DNA from: a bacterium
Lineage (GTDB): Bacteria > 4484-113 > JAFGCY01
Assembly: GCA_020849855.1 (NCBI GenBank)
Contig: JADZFO010000008.1
Coordinates: forward strand, 1-29,310
Direction of reading: 5' to 3'
Length of the DNA stretch: 29,310 nucleotides
Shown here: piece after piece, positions 22,875 to 29,183 of the stretch
Layout of the letters: every line of letters begins with the position of its first letter
Numbering within the stretch: the first letter of the stretch is position 1
Notes under the pieces: generated by a model
Seen by the model: only the letters and a program-made list of their open reading frames with translations
Told to the model about the DNA's origin: nothing
Database searches by the model: none
Made by a program: the position numbers and the translations under genes

Positions 22875-22977
22875 GTAGTGGCGCACAGAGTGCGCCCGGC
22901 ATTTTTCAGATGCGCGGGCGAGAATGGCGTTGTAGCAAAATCTATCCCAGGGCCGGGCGCACTCTGTGCGCCCCTAC
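22875..22977. repeat. Inverted pair of REP-like palindromes
   Basis: A 26-nt element at 22875-22900 (GTAGTGGCGCACAGAGTGCG then CCCGGC) is repeated in inverse orientation at 22952-22977 with one mismatch. Each arm is itself a palindrome (GGCGCAC-AGA-GTGCGCC). The 51-bp core between them has no ORF. The layout is like a BIME or a small non-autonomous element. Confidence 0.75.
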
Positions 22978-22988
22978 CCCCTTAACCT

Positions 22989-23891
22989 TTAGCCATTATC
23001 TGACCAGTCGCGGTTTGCGCCGATCCACTTTGCCGCAAAATCCACCAGCGGACGCACGCGAAAGAGCCGCGCCTCGCCATAACCCGCCGGGCCGCTGGCC
23101 CAGGCATCGCCTTCCCCCATGCTCGTCCCGTCGCTGTGGCCGGGAAAGGCCGCCATGAATTCCTGGCGGATCGTCTCGAAGTCCTCGTCAAAGCTGTCCA
23201 GATCGTCATAGCCGACGAGCACGCGCTCGCCATCCCTGAACATCGCCGACTGCGTCCTTACCACCAGCTTGCCGGGCCAGTCGGCGCGATACTCCGCCAG
23301 ATGCAGGATCGTCGTGCGCTGGGTGCCAAGGCTGAGCACCCAGGCGTCGCGCTCATAGCAGCGCGCCAGGGGCGAGCCCTCGCCCATGGTCATGTCCAGC
23401 TCATGATTGGCGGTGACCTCAGCCGCCAGCGGCCCCAGCGCGGCCCAGGAGCTGCAGGGATGCCCGCTGCGCACTATCCCCGGCAGGCTGCGGAAGTACT
23501 CCGCCACGCGGCCCATCTGGCGCGTGCGGCTGGTCAGCGGGTCAAAGGGCGCCAGCTCCGCCCGCACCGTCTCCCACCACTCTTCCGGCACCGGCGGGTT
23601 GCACCAGTTGGCGGGGTCGGTGTTGCCGCTGGAAAAGCTGGGCATCAGCAATGTGCCGCTGTCGCCAAGACAGCCGCGCACCGCAGCGATCACCGCCGCT
23701 TCCTCGCCGGGCACATAACCCAGGGCGCTGAGGCTGCAGTGCAGCATCAGCAGCATACCCGGCCGCAGGCCGAGAGCCGCGAGGTCGCGCTGCAGCCACT
23801 CGCGGGTAACCGGCCCGTGTTCGCAGCGCGCGATATAGGCTGGATAGGCTGGAGTATCTGCTTCTTTGAACCTAGTCATCTTGTTTGTCAT
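22989..23891 (-). CDS. AAC(3)-family aminoglycoside N-acetyltransferase-like protein
   Basis: A 300-aa member of the Antibiotic_NAT family, acetyl-CoA-dependent acetyltransferases that include AAC(3) aminoglycoside-modifying enzymes. Seen in order: LGLRPGMLLMLHCSLSALG, LGDSGTLLMPSFSSGN, PPVPEEWWETVR, FDPLTSRTRQMGRVAEYFRS, SGHPCSSWAALGP, MTMGEGSPLARCYERDAWVL and ILHLAEYRA, which together are diagnostic and include the conserved His and Glu residues. The true substrate is unknown; many environmental members are not resistance proteins. ATG 23891 overlaps the stop of the ankyrin gene (ATGA); ATG 23879 is an in-frame alternative. GC is like the chromosome's, unlike the ankyrin gene before it. Confidence 0.88.
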   Translation of the reverse strand: MTNKMTRFKEADTPAYPAYIARCEHGPVTREWLQRDLAALGLRPGMLLMLHCSLSALGYVPGEEAAVIAAVRGCLGDSGTLLMPSFSSGNTDPANWCNPPVPEEWWETVRAELAPFDPLTSRTRQMGRVAEYFRSLPGIVRSGHPCSSWAALGPLAAEVTANHELDMTMGEGSPLARCYERDAWVLSLGTQRTTILHLAEYRADWPGKLVVRTQSAMFRDGERVLVGYDDLDSFDEDFETIRQEFMAAFPGHSDGTSMGEGDAWASGPAGYGEARLFRVRPLVDFAAKWIGANRDWSDNG

Positions 23892-24610
23892 ACACGAGCG
23901 CCGCGACGCTCAAGCCAATTGACTGCCTCCTGGCAGCCGTAAGCACGAAGTCCTGCAAGCACTGTTCTGCCTTCATGGTCCCTAGCATTTAGGTTCGCGT
24001 TGAATCGATACAGTAACTCCATCATCTCGATGTCATTGTAGAAACCAGCTTCGCTGAGTGGAAAGCCGAAGCCGTCGGGGCCGTCAGGCAATGCACCAGC
24101 GCTCAACAGGAGTTCCAACACTTCAACACTACCGTTTTTGGCTGCAAAATAAGCCGGGGAGAATCCTGGTCCAAAAGTGCCTCTTCCGTTTGCATTCACA
24201 TCTGCTCCGGTTTTGATGAGCAAACGAGCTGCTTCCACTTGTCCATAGCATGCCGCCAGATGTAGAGGAGTCAACCCGTTGCGCGCCTCAGGCGAGACGG
24301 CTGCACCTCTTTCAATGAGCATACTCACCAAGCCCACATGTCCAAACTTCGCAGCTTGGTGAATGGGTGTTTCAAGATAGAAGTCCGTGTCGGGACTTAG
24401 GCCTGATTCAAGCAACCGAGCGACCGCCGCGCGGTCGTCCTTCTCGCATGCCTGAACAAGCTCCTCGTCCTCTGGTGAATAATCGAATTTGCCGGGCGGC
24501 ATCGGCGCCCAGCACCCATCAGCCCACGGGTAGTAGACTTGTCTGCCGCAACGTCCCGGGTACCATTGCCCTGTCGCTTCCATTTCAGATTCTATCCGCA
24601 ATGTCTCCAT
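23888..24610 (-). CDS. Ankyrin-repeat protein
   Basis: A 240-aa protein with about six ankyrin repeats from residue 48 to the end. The clearest are TPIHQAAKFGHVGLVSMLIERGA, GLTPLHLAACYGQVEAARLL plus IKTGADVNAN, and SPAYFAAKNGSVEVLELLLSAGA (quoted in parts). The N-terminal 45 residues contain four Trp (WYPGRCGRQVYYPWADGCW) with two Cys and may be a separate small domain. No signal peptide is seen. GC is visibly lower (around half) than the window average, suggesting horizontal acquisition. Its stop overlaps the start of the AAC(3)-like gene. Ankyrin repeats bind proteins; the partner is unknown. Only an A-rich GAAAGA precedes ATG 24610, so the start is moderately sure. Confidence 0.88.
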   Translation of the reverse strand: METLRIESEMEATGQWYPGRCGRQVYYPWADGCWAPMPPGKFDYSPEDEELVQACEKDDRAAVARLLESGLSPDTDFYLETPIHQAAKFGHVGLVSMLIERGAAVSPEARNGLTPLHLAACYGQVEAARLLIKTGADVNANGRGTFGPGFSPAYFAAKNGSVEVLELLLSAGALPDGPDGFGFPLSEAGFYNDIEMMELLYRFNANLNARDHEGRTVLAGLRAYGCQEAVNWLERRGARV

Positions 24611-24679
24611 TCTTTCTGTTTACCAGATGACTAGGAAGCACGAGATTTGTGCAACCACCGAGTGTGATGCTCGCGTAGT

Positions 24680-25552
24680 CTACTCCACCGGGTTGCTCAG
24701 CTTGATGCCGCAGCTCAGTTCCACCACCACCTCGTCGCCGCTGGCCAGCGGGCCGACGCCGGCCGGGGTCCCGGTGACGATCAGGTCGCCGGCCTCGAGG
24801 GTAAACAGGCTGCTGATGTAGCTGATCAGATAAGCCAGGCTGTAGCTCAGCTCGCGCACATGGCACTCCTGCTTCAGCTCCCCGTTGACCAGAGTCTTCA
24901 CGCTCAGCGGCAACTGGGCCTCGGCATTGACCGCGCTGTTGCCGGTCTGCGCGATGAAGCTCTTTTGCAGCTGCGCGCCGCTGCGCAGGGCCTCGGCCAC
25001 CGTCGTGTCGATGTAAGGCCCGCAGGGGCCGAAAGTGTCCATGCCCTTGGCCCGGGCCCACTGGCCGTCGCTCTTCTGCCAGTCGCGGGCGGTGACATCG
25101 TTAAAGGCGGTCACGCCCAGCAGCACGTCATAAGCCTCGGCCTCTGGGATATCCTTGCAGCGCCGGTTGATCACCAGCGCGATCTCGCCCTCGAAGTCGA
25201 TGCGCGTCGGGCCTCCCAGCGCCTCGCCCGGCAGGCGGATCGGCGCTCCGTGGGGGATCAGGCAGGAGGGCGGCTTGAAGAACAGCAGCGGCCGCGCATC
25301 TGCGCCCAGATCCGCCGGCGGAATGTTGCCCAGCTCCTTCGCGTGCTCGCGGTAGTTGCGCCCGACGCAGATAACCTTGCTTGGCGTGCAGGGCACCAGC
25401 AGCTCGACCGCGCCGATCTCGTCCTCTTCCATCCCGGCGCGCTTCAGCTCAAACTTGTCCGCGCTGAGCTTCAGATGCCGCGCCAGGCGGCCCTGGTCAT
25501 TAAGCTCGCCATACCAGACCTGGCCGTCAGCGCGATAGCGGTAGATGTGCAT
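24680..25552 (-). CDS. Fumarylacetoacetate hydrolase-family protein (FAHD1-like)
   Basis: A 290-aa cytosolic enzyme of the FAH superfamily, whose members hydrolyse or decarboxylate beta-diketo acids with a divalent metal. Motifs: ICVGRNYREHAKELG, the metal ligands in IDFEGEIALVI, FNDVTARDWQ, KGMDTFGPCGPY, and LEAGDLIVTGTPAGVGPL. Length and order match FAHD1/oxaloacetate-decarboxylase-like and 2-hydroxyhepta-2,4-diene-dioate isomerase-like members; the substrate cannot be chosen. ATG 25552 follows an extended -10 (TGC-TATTCT) by seven bases, predicting a leaderless mRNA. A heptamer array fills the gap to clpX. Confidence 0.9.
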   Translation of the reverse strand: MHIYRYRADGQVWYGELNDQGRLARHLKLSADKFELKRAGMEEDEIGAVELLVPCTPSKVICVGRNYREHAKELGNIPPADLGADARPLLFFKPPSCLIPHGAPIRLPGEALGGPTRIDFEGEIALVINRRCKDIPEAEAYDVLLGVTAFNDVTARDWQKSDGQWARAKGMDTFGPCGPYIDTTVAEALRSGAQLQKSFIAQTGNSAVNAEAQLPLSVKTLVNGELKQECHVRELSYSLAYLISYISSLFTLEAGDLIVTGTPAGVGPLASGDEVVVELSCGIKLSNPVE

Positions 25553-25559
25553 GGGGCTG

Positions 25560-25568
25560 AGAATAGCA
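25560..25568 (-). promoter_or_regulatory. Extended -10 (TGC-TATTCT) for leaderless FAH-family mRNA
   Basis: TATTCT (25560-25565 on the minus strand) preceded by TGC ends seven bases before ATG 25552; there is no Shine-Dalgarno. Confidence 0.5.
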
Positions 25569-25596
25569 GGCAGGAGGTTACAGGTGACAGTAAGAA

Positions 25597-25666
25597 GGGA
25601 CTAGGGCTTAGGGACTGGGGACTAGTCCCTGATCCCTGATCGCTCATCGTTGATCCCTGATTCCAG
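25597..25666. repeat. Ten-heptad array with internal orientation switch
   Basis: Exactly 70 bp: GGGACTA, GGGCTTA, GGGACTG, GGGACTA, then GTCCCTG, ATCCCTG, ATCGCTC, ATCGTTG, ATCCCTG, ATTCCAG. Four units read GGGACTA-like and six read as their inverse. The junction is the perfect 12-bp palindrome GGGACTAGTCCC (25618-25629). It lies between the divergent FAH and clpX genes. Confidence 0.8.
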
Positions 25667-25712
25667 TCCCGCTTTTTGCCTAAAGGTAAACCTATGTTTA
25701 GTCCGCCTGCGG

Positions 25713-25718
25713 TATAAT
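25713..25718 (+). promoter_or_regulatory. -10 box (TATAAT) for clpX
   Basis: Consensus TATAAT ending ten bases before ATG 25729. An upstream in-frame ATG (25717) lies inside this box and cannot be in the transcript, which fixes the clpX start. A leader of about four bases is predicted. Confidence 0.6.
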
Positions 25719-25728
25719 GCCTGTCGAT

Positions 25729-27075
25729 ATGAGCAGAGACAGAGGTGGTCAAGGATCGGACCCGCAGGGCAACCCGCGCTGCAGCTTCTGCAAAGAAGAG
25801 CAGAGCAGCGCAGTTCGCATGATCAAAGGTCCCGGGGTTTACATCTGCGAAGAGTGCGTGAACATCTGCAAGGAGCTGCTGGACGGCCCGCGGCACCGCA
25901 GCGCCGCGCCCAGCGTGCAGGTCAAGAAGCTCCCCACGCCCAAGCAGATCGTGGATTTCCTGAACGATTACATCATCGGCCAGGAATATGCCAAGAAGGT
26001 CCTCTCGGTCGCGGTTTACAACCACTTCAAGCGCGTCAACAGCCTGCTTAACCCCCTGGTGGAGATTGGCAAGAGCAACATCCTGCTGATCGGCCCGACC
26101 GGCGTGGGCAAGACTTACCTGGCCCAGACCATCGCGCGCATCCTGGATGTGCCCTTCGCCATTGCCGACGCCACCGCGCTGACTGAAGCCGGCTATGTCG
26201 GCGAGGACGTGGAGAACATCCTGCTGCGCCTCTATCAGGTCGCCGCCGAGCAGTGCGGCCCCAAGGCCAGCCACGAAGAGATCCTGGCCCGCACCGAACG
26301 CGGCATCATTTACATCGACGAGATCGACAAGATCGGCCGCAAGAGCGAGAACCCCTCGATCACCCGCGACGTCAGCGGCGAGGGCGTCCAGCAGGCCCTG
26401 CTGAAGATCCTCGAGGGCACGGTGGCCAATGTCCCGCCGCACGGCGGGCGCAAGCACCCCAACGACGAGTTCATCCAGATCGATACCAGCAACGTGCTCT
26501 TCGTCTGCGGCGGCAGCTTCGATGGTCTAGAGAACGTCATCGCCAAGCGCCTCGGCCAGCAGGTGATCGGCTTCCGCTCCCGCGCGGCGGAAAAGGAAGC
26601 CCCGCGCGAAAAGCTGCTTAAGCATGTCGAGCCCGAGGACCTGGTCAAGTTCGGCATCATCCCCGAGCTTGTCGGCCGCCTGCCCGTGCTGGCCTGGCTG
26701 GAGGACCTCTCCACCGAGGCCCTGGTCACCATCCTCGAGCAGCCCAAGAACAGCCTGGTCAAGCAGTACAAGTACCTGCTGCAGGATGACGGCGTGAACC
26801 TCAAGTTCACCCCGGCGGCGCTGACCGAGATCGCCACCATGGCCAAGGCCCGCAAGACCGGCGCCCGCGCCCTGCGCAGCATCGTGGAGAAGCTGCTGCT
26901 GGACATCATGTACAGCGCGCCCAGCTCCAAGGCCGGCGGCGAAGTGGTGATTGACGGCGAGGACGTGCGCCAGATGCTCAGCGGCAAGGTTATGCCCCTG
27001 CCCACCCCCGGCACCCGCAGCCCGATGGAGCTCAGCGACATGGCCGCGGAGCTGCCTGAGCCCGGCGTGATCTAA
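25729..27075 (+). CDS. clpX: ClpX ATPase subunit of the ClpXP protease
   Basis: A hexameric AAA+ unfoldase that recognises tagged proteins and feeds them to ClpP. The 448-aa protein has the C4 zinc finger (Cys18, 21, 40, 43: [10 protein letters not shown]...[10 protein letters not shown]), the Walker A GPTGVGKT (about 123-130), the pore loop GYVGED, Walker [11 protein letters not shown], and the sensor region [14 protein letters not shown]. All are canonical and length is normal. The start is ATG 25729 because the ATG four codons upstream sits inside the TATAAT box. clpP is not adjacent in the window. A lipoprotein gene follows closely in the same direction. Confidence 0.97.
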   Translation: MSRDRGGQGSDPQGNPRCSFCKEEQSSAVRMIKGPGVYICEECVNICKELLDGPRHRSAAPSVQVKKLPTPKQIVDFLNDYIIGQEYAKKVLSVAVYNHFKRVNSLLNPLVEIGKSNILLIGPTGVGKTYLAQTIARILDVPFAIADATALTEAGYVGEDVENILLRLYQVAAEQCGPKASHEEILARTERGIIYIDEIDKIGRKSENPSITRDVSGEGVQQALLKILEGTVANVPPHGGRKHPNDEFIQIDTSNVLFVCGGSFDGLENVIAKRLGQQVIGFRSRAAEKEAPREKLLKHVEPEDLVKFGIIPELVGRLPVLAWLEDLSTEALVTILEQPKNSLVKQYKYLLQDDGVNLKFTPAALTEIATMAKARKTGARALRSIVEKLLLDIMYSAPSSKAGGEVVIDGEDVRQMLSGKVMPLPTPGTRSPMELSDMAAELPEPGVI

Positions 27076-27095
27076 GCGTGGCCACAGCTACCGCA

Positions 27096-28253
27096 ATGCA
27101 ATTCCCCCGCCTGCTCGCAGCCCTGCTGCTCTTCTTGCTCGCCTGCGCGCCGGCCTGCCGCGAGAAGCCGGAAGCCAAAGGCGGCGCAGGCCAGGCGCAG
27201 GGCCAGGCGCAGGGCCAGGCGGGCAGCGAGTCCGGCAAGGACATCGACGGCAGCAAGGCCATGCCGGTGCCCAGCGGCGATGTGCGCCAGGTCATCCTGA
27301 TCTACACCGGCGACACCATTTCCGCGATGGAGAGCCAGACCCAGAACGACCCGCCCCGCGGCGGGCTCTGCGCCCTGGCCGATACCGTGCTGGGCTACCA
27401 GCGCGAGATCGTTGAGTTCACCGCCAAGCGTGTCGAGAACGAAGGCGGCGACCCCTCTGCAGTGCGCGCCGATTTCGACGCCGGCACGCTGGGCCCCCAC
27501 CCGCGCCTGCTGCTGGACTACGGCGGCTGGGAGCGGCCCAACGACGTGATCGGCCGGCCCTATGAGCAGCTCTACTGCAACTACTTCAAGGACTTCGCCT
27601 ATACCGCCGTCGGCGGGATGCGCTATCAGGAGCTGAAGTCCGAGCTCTGGAAGTCCTACCGCGGCCTGCAGAACGCCCCGACGCTGCTGCTCAGCAGCGG
27701 CACGCCGCGCGACGGGGTGGACAGCAGCGAGACTCTGCCCATAGTGGATCTGATCACCCGCGAGTGCCACGGGCAGAAGTGGGGCATCGCCTGCATCCCT
27801 GTGCCCGCGCCGGATGAACTGACGCCGCAGAACCCCTCCACCGCCCCGCTGGACGAGGATTACAGCAACGCGGCCAATGTGATCAACGGCGCCGGATGCG
27901 AGATGCGCATCCTTATGGCCGCCGGCATGCCGGCAAGCTTCTACAAGAGCCTCGAGGGCAAGACAGATTTCGACATCGTGATCGGCGGCCCGGTCGGCCT
28001 GGCGGTGCCGGAAGGCATGGGCGACCTGCCGCAGAGCGGCCCGCTGCTTTTGCCGGCGCTCGAAAAGGCCGGCCGGCAGATCGGCATCTGCCATCTGATC
28101 TACAGCACCGCCGGCCGCGCGCCCACGCAGTACAACTTCATCCTGCGCAGCACCATCGCCAGCGGGTCGGACAAGCAGCCGTACTACCGGCAGGTTGAGG
28201 CAACCCGGCGCGAACACGAAGCGCAGGCCAAAAAGCTCGGCCTGAAGGACTAG
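27096..28253 (+). CDS. Lipoprotein resembling a degenerate 5'-nucleotidase-type metallophosphatase
   Basis: A 385-aa predicted lipoprotein: the signal MQFPRLLAALLLFLLAC ends in a lipobox (LLAC) followed by a Gly/Gln/Ala linker with AQGQ repeats. From about residue 65 the layout follows UshA-type calcineurin-like phosphatases: VILIYTGDTISAMES, GGLCALADTVLGYQREI, PRLLLDYGGWERP, YTAVGGMRYQEL, LLLSSGTP, GIACIPVP, DFDIVIGGPVGLAVP. At the places where the family has metal ligands (DxH, GD, GNHE, GHxH), this protein has TGD, GGW, VGGMR and GGPVG, so most ligands appear lost. Similarity is my inference from pattern. ATG 27096 lies 20 bp after clpX; GTG 27078 is an in-frame alternative. Neither has a Shine-Dalgarno. 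Confidence 0.6.
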   Translation: MQFPRLLAALLLFLLACAPACREKPEAKGGAGQAQGQAQGQAGSESGKDIDGSKAMPVPSGDVRQVILIYTGDTISAMESQTQNDPPRGGLCALADTVLGYQREIVEFTAKRVENEGGDPSAVRADFDAGTLGPHPRLLLDYGGWERPNDVIGRPYEQLYCNYFKDFAYTAVGGMRYQELKSELWKSYRGLQNAPTLLLSSGTPRDGVDSSETLPIVDLITRECHGQKWGIACIPVPAPDELTPQNPSTAPLDEDYSNAANVINGAGCEMRILMAAGMPASFYKSLEGKTDFDIVIGGPVGLAVPEGMGDLPQSGPLLLPALEKAGRQIGICHLIYSTAGRAPTQYNFILRSTIASGSDKQPYYRQVEATRREHEAQAKKLGLKD

Positions 28254-28255
28254 CC

Positions 28256-28274
28256 CGGCGGCTCCGGGCCGCCG
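28256..28274. terminator. GC-rich hairpin after the lipoprotein gene
   Basis: CGGCGGC (28256-28262) pairs with GCCGCCG (28268-28274) around TCCGG, directly after the stop codon. It has no T tract, so it may be a weak terminator or chance in GC-rich DNA. Confidence 0.3.
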
Positions 28275-28304
28275 CCCGCCCGCGCTGCGGCCCTGCCGCG
28301 TGCA

Positions 28305-28313
28305 TGCTAGAAT
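28305..28313 (+). promoter_or_regulatory. Extended -10 (TGC-TAGAAT) for scpB
   Basis: TGC-TAGAAT ends ten bases before ATG 28324, with no Shine-Dalgarno. An in-frame GTG at 28300 lies upstream of the box and is therefore unlikely to be used. A leader of about four bases is predicted. Confidence 0.5.
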
Positions 28314-28323
28314 CGCCGCCCTG

Positions 28324-29118
28324 ATGCAGTCAGAGCAGGAGCGCCACGACGAAGATATCCCCGCCGCCCAGGACCAGCCTGAGCCCGGCGACGCGCTTTC
28401 CGCGCAGCCAGAGGACGCCGGCGAGGACCTGGACGAGCTGGAGGACGGCAGCGGCCTGGATGAGCCGGAGGCCGGCGCGGACGCGGCGGAGGATGTGGGC
28501 GCTGACGAGCTCAGCCCGGCCAGTCTGAGCCGCCGCGAGAAGGGCGCGCTGCTCACCGCCCTGCTCTTCACCGCCACCGAGACCCTCGACAGCGATAAGG
28601 CCGCCGACTACCTAGGCCTCAGCATGGCCGAGCTGGCCGTGCTGGTCGAGGAGCAGTCAGGCGAGCTGCGCAACCTGGGCCTCGACATCCTGCCGCTCGG
28701 CGGCGGCTACAAGCTGGTCACCGCCAGCCACTGGGACGCCTGGCTCTCGCTCTTCCACCGCCAGGTGCGCAAAGCCCGGCTGTCCAAGAGCGCGCTGGAG
28801 ATCCTGGCCGTCATCGCCTACGAGCAGCCCATCTCCCGCGTCCGCGTTGATGAGCTGCGCCAGGCCAACAGCGAGGCCGCTGTGCGCACTCTGCTGGACC
28901 GCCGCCTGATCAAGGTCGCTGGGCGCGCCGAGACCCCGGGCCGCCCCTTCCTGTACAAGACCACCGAGACCTTCCTTGAGGTCTTCGGCCTCACCTCGCT
29001 TGGGGACCTGCCGCCGCGCCCGCAGAGCTTCAAGGCCGAGGCGGAGGAAGCCGAGGCGAAACTGCAGTCCGAGGAAGGCACCGGCGATCTGCACGTGCGC
29101 GGCGAAGCTGAGGACTAG
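28324..29118 (+). CDS. scpB: Segregation and condensation protein B
   Basis: The kleisin-associated subunit of the Smc-ScpAB complex, which organises and separates chromosomes. The 264-aa protein has an acidic N-terminal extension (about 1-65, many Glu/Asp/Ala) before two winged-helix domains. The second holds the signatures GGGYKLVTASHWDAWL, LSKSALEILAVIAYEQPISR, RTLLDRRLIKVAGRAETPGRPFLY (in parts) and TTETFLEVFGLTSLGDLP, which are diagnostic. The C-terminus is again acidic. scpA, usually directly upstream, is not in view. ATG 28324 is supported by the -10 ten bases upstream. Confidence 0.93.
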   Translation: MQSEQERHDEDIPAAQDQPEPGDALSAQPEDAGEDLDELEDGSGLDEPEAGADAAEDVGADELSPASLSRREKGALLTALLFTATETLDSDKAADYLGLSMAELAVLVEEQSGELRNLGLDILPLGGGYKLVTASHWDAWLSLFHRQVRKARLSKSALEILAVIAYEQPISRVRVDELRQANSEAAVRTLLDRRLIKVAGRAETPGRPFLYKTTETFLEVFGLTSLGDLPPRPQSFKAEAEEAEAKLQSEEGTGDLHVRGEAED

Positions 29119-29183
29119 GCTCCAACCCAAGGCAAAAGACTCACACTGAGTCACAGAGACACAGAGTAAGAGTCATTTCACTC
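29119..29183. other. Spacer with CACAGAG-type repeat before the IS element
   Basis: After scpB, GACTCA-CAC-TGAGTC (29138-29152) forms a 6-bp palindrome, followed by CACAGAGACACAGAG (29153-29167), a direct repeat of CACAGAG. A related sequence in inverse orientation lies near 10498-10540. The IS end begins at 29184. Confidence 0.4.

Larger units (their letters stand above)
22604..22988. other. Repeat-filled intergenic region
   Basis: This 385-bp gap between the ECF sigma gene and the AAC(3) gene has no convincing ORF. In order it holds a GGCTAAT heptamer array (22630-22659), a GC palindrome (22677-22698), a 13-unit degenerate heptad array (22770-22860) and a pair of inverted 26-bp palindromic elements (22875-22900 and 22952-22977). 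Stretches between the repeats show no other signal. Confidence 0.7.

Noticed and set aside
22989-23891. Calling the AAC(3)-like gene an acquired antibiotic-resistance gene
   Set aside because: Its composition is native-like, and many chromosomal family members do not modify aminoglycosides; only the family can be stated.
27072-28577. 501-codon minus-strand frame opposite the lipoprotein gene
   Set aside because: Shadow frame with no domain signal, spanning two genes and the scpB promoter region.
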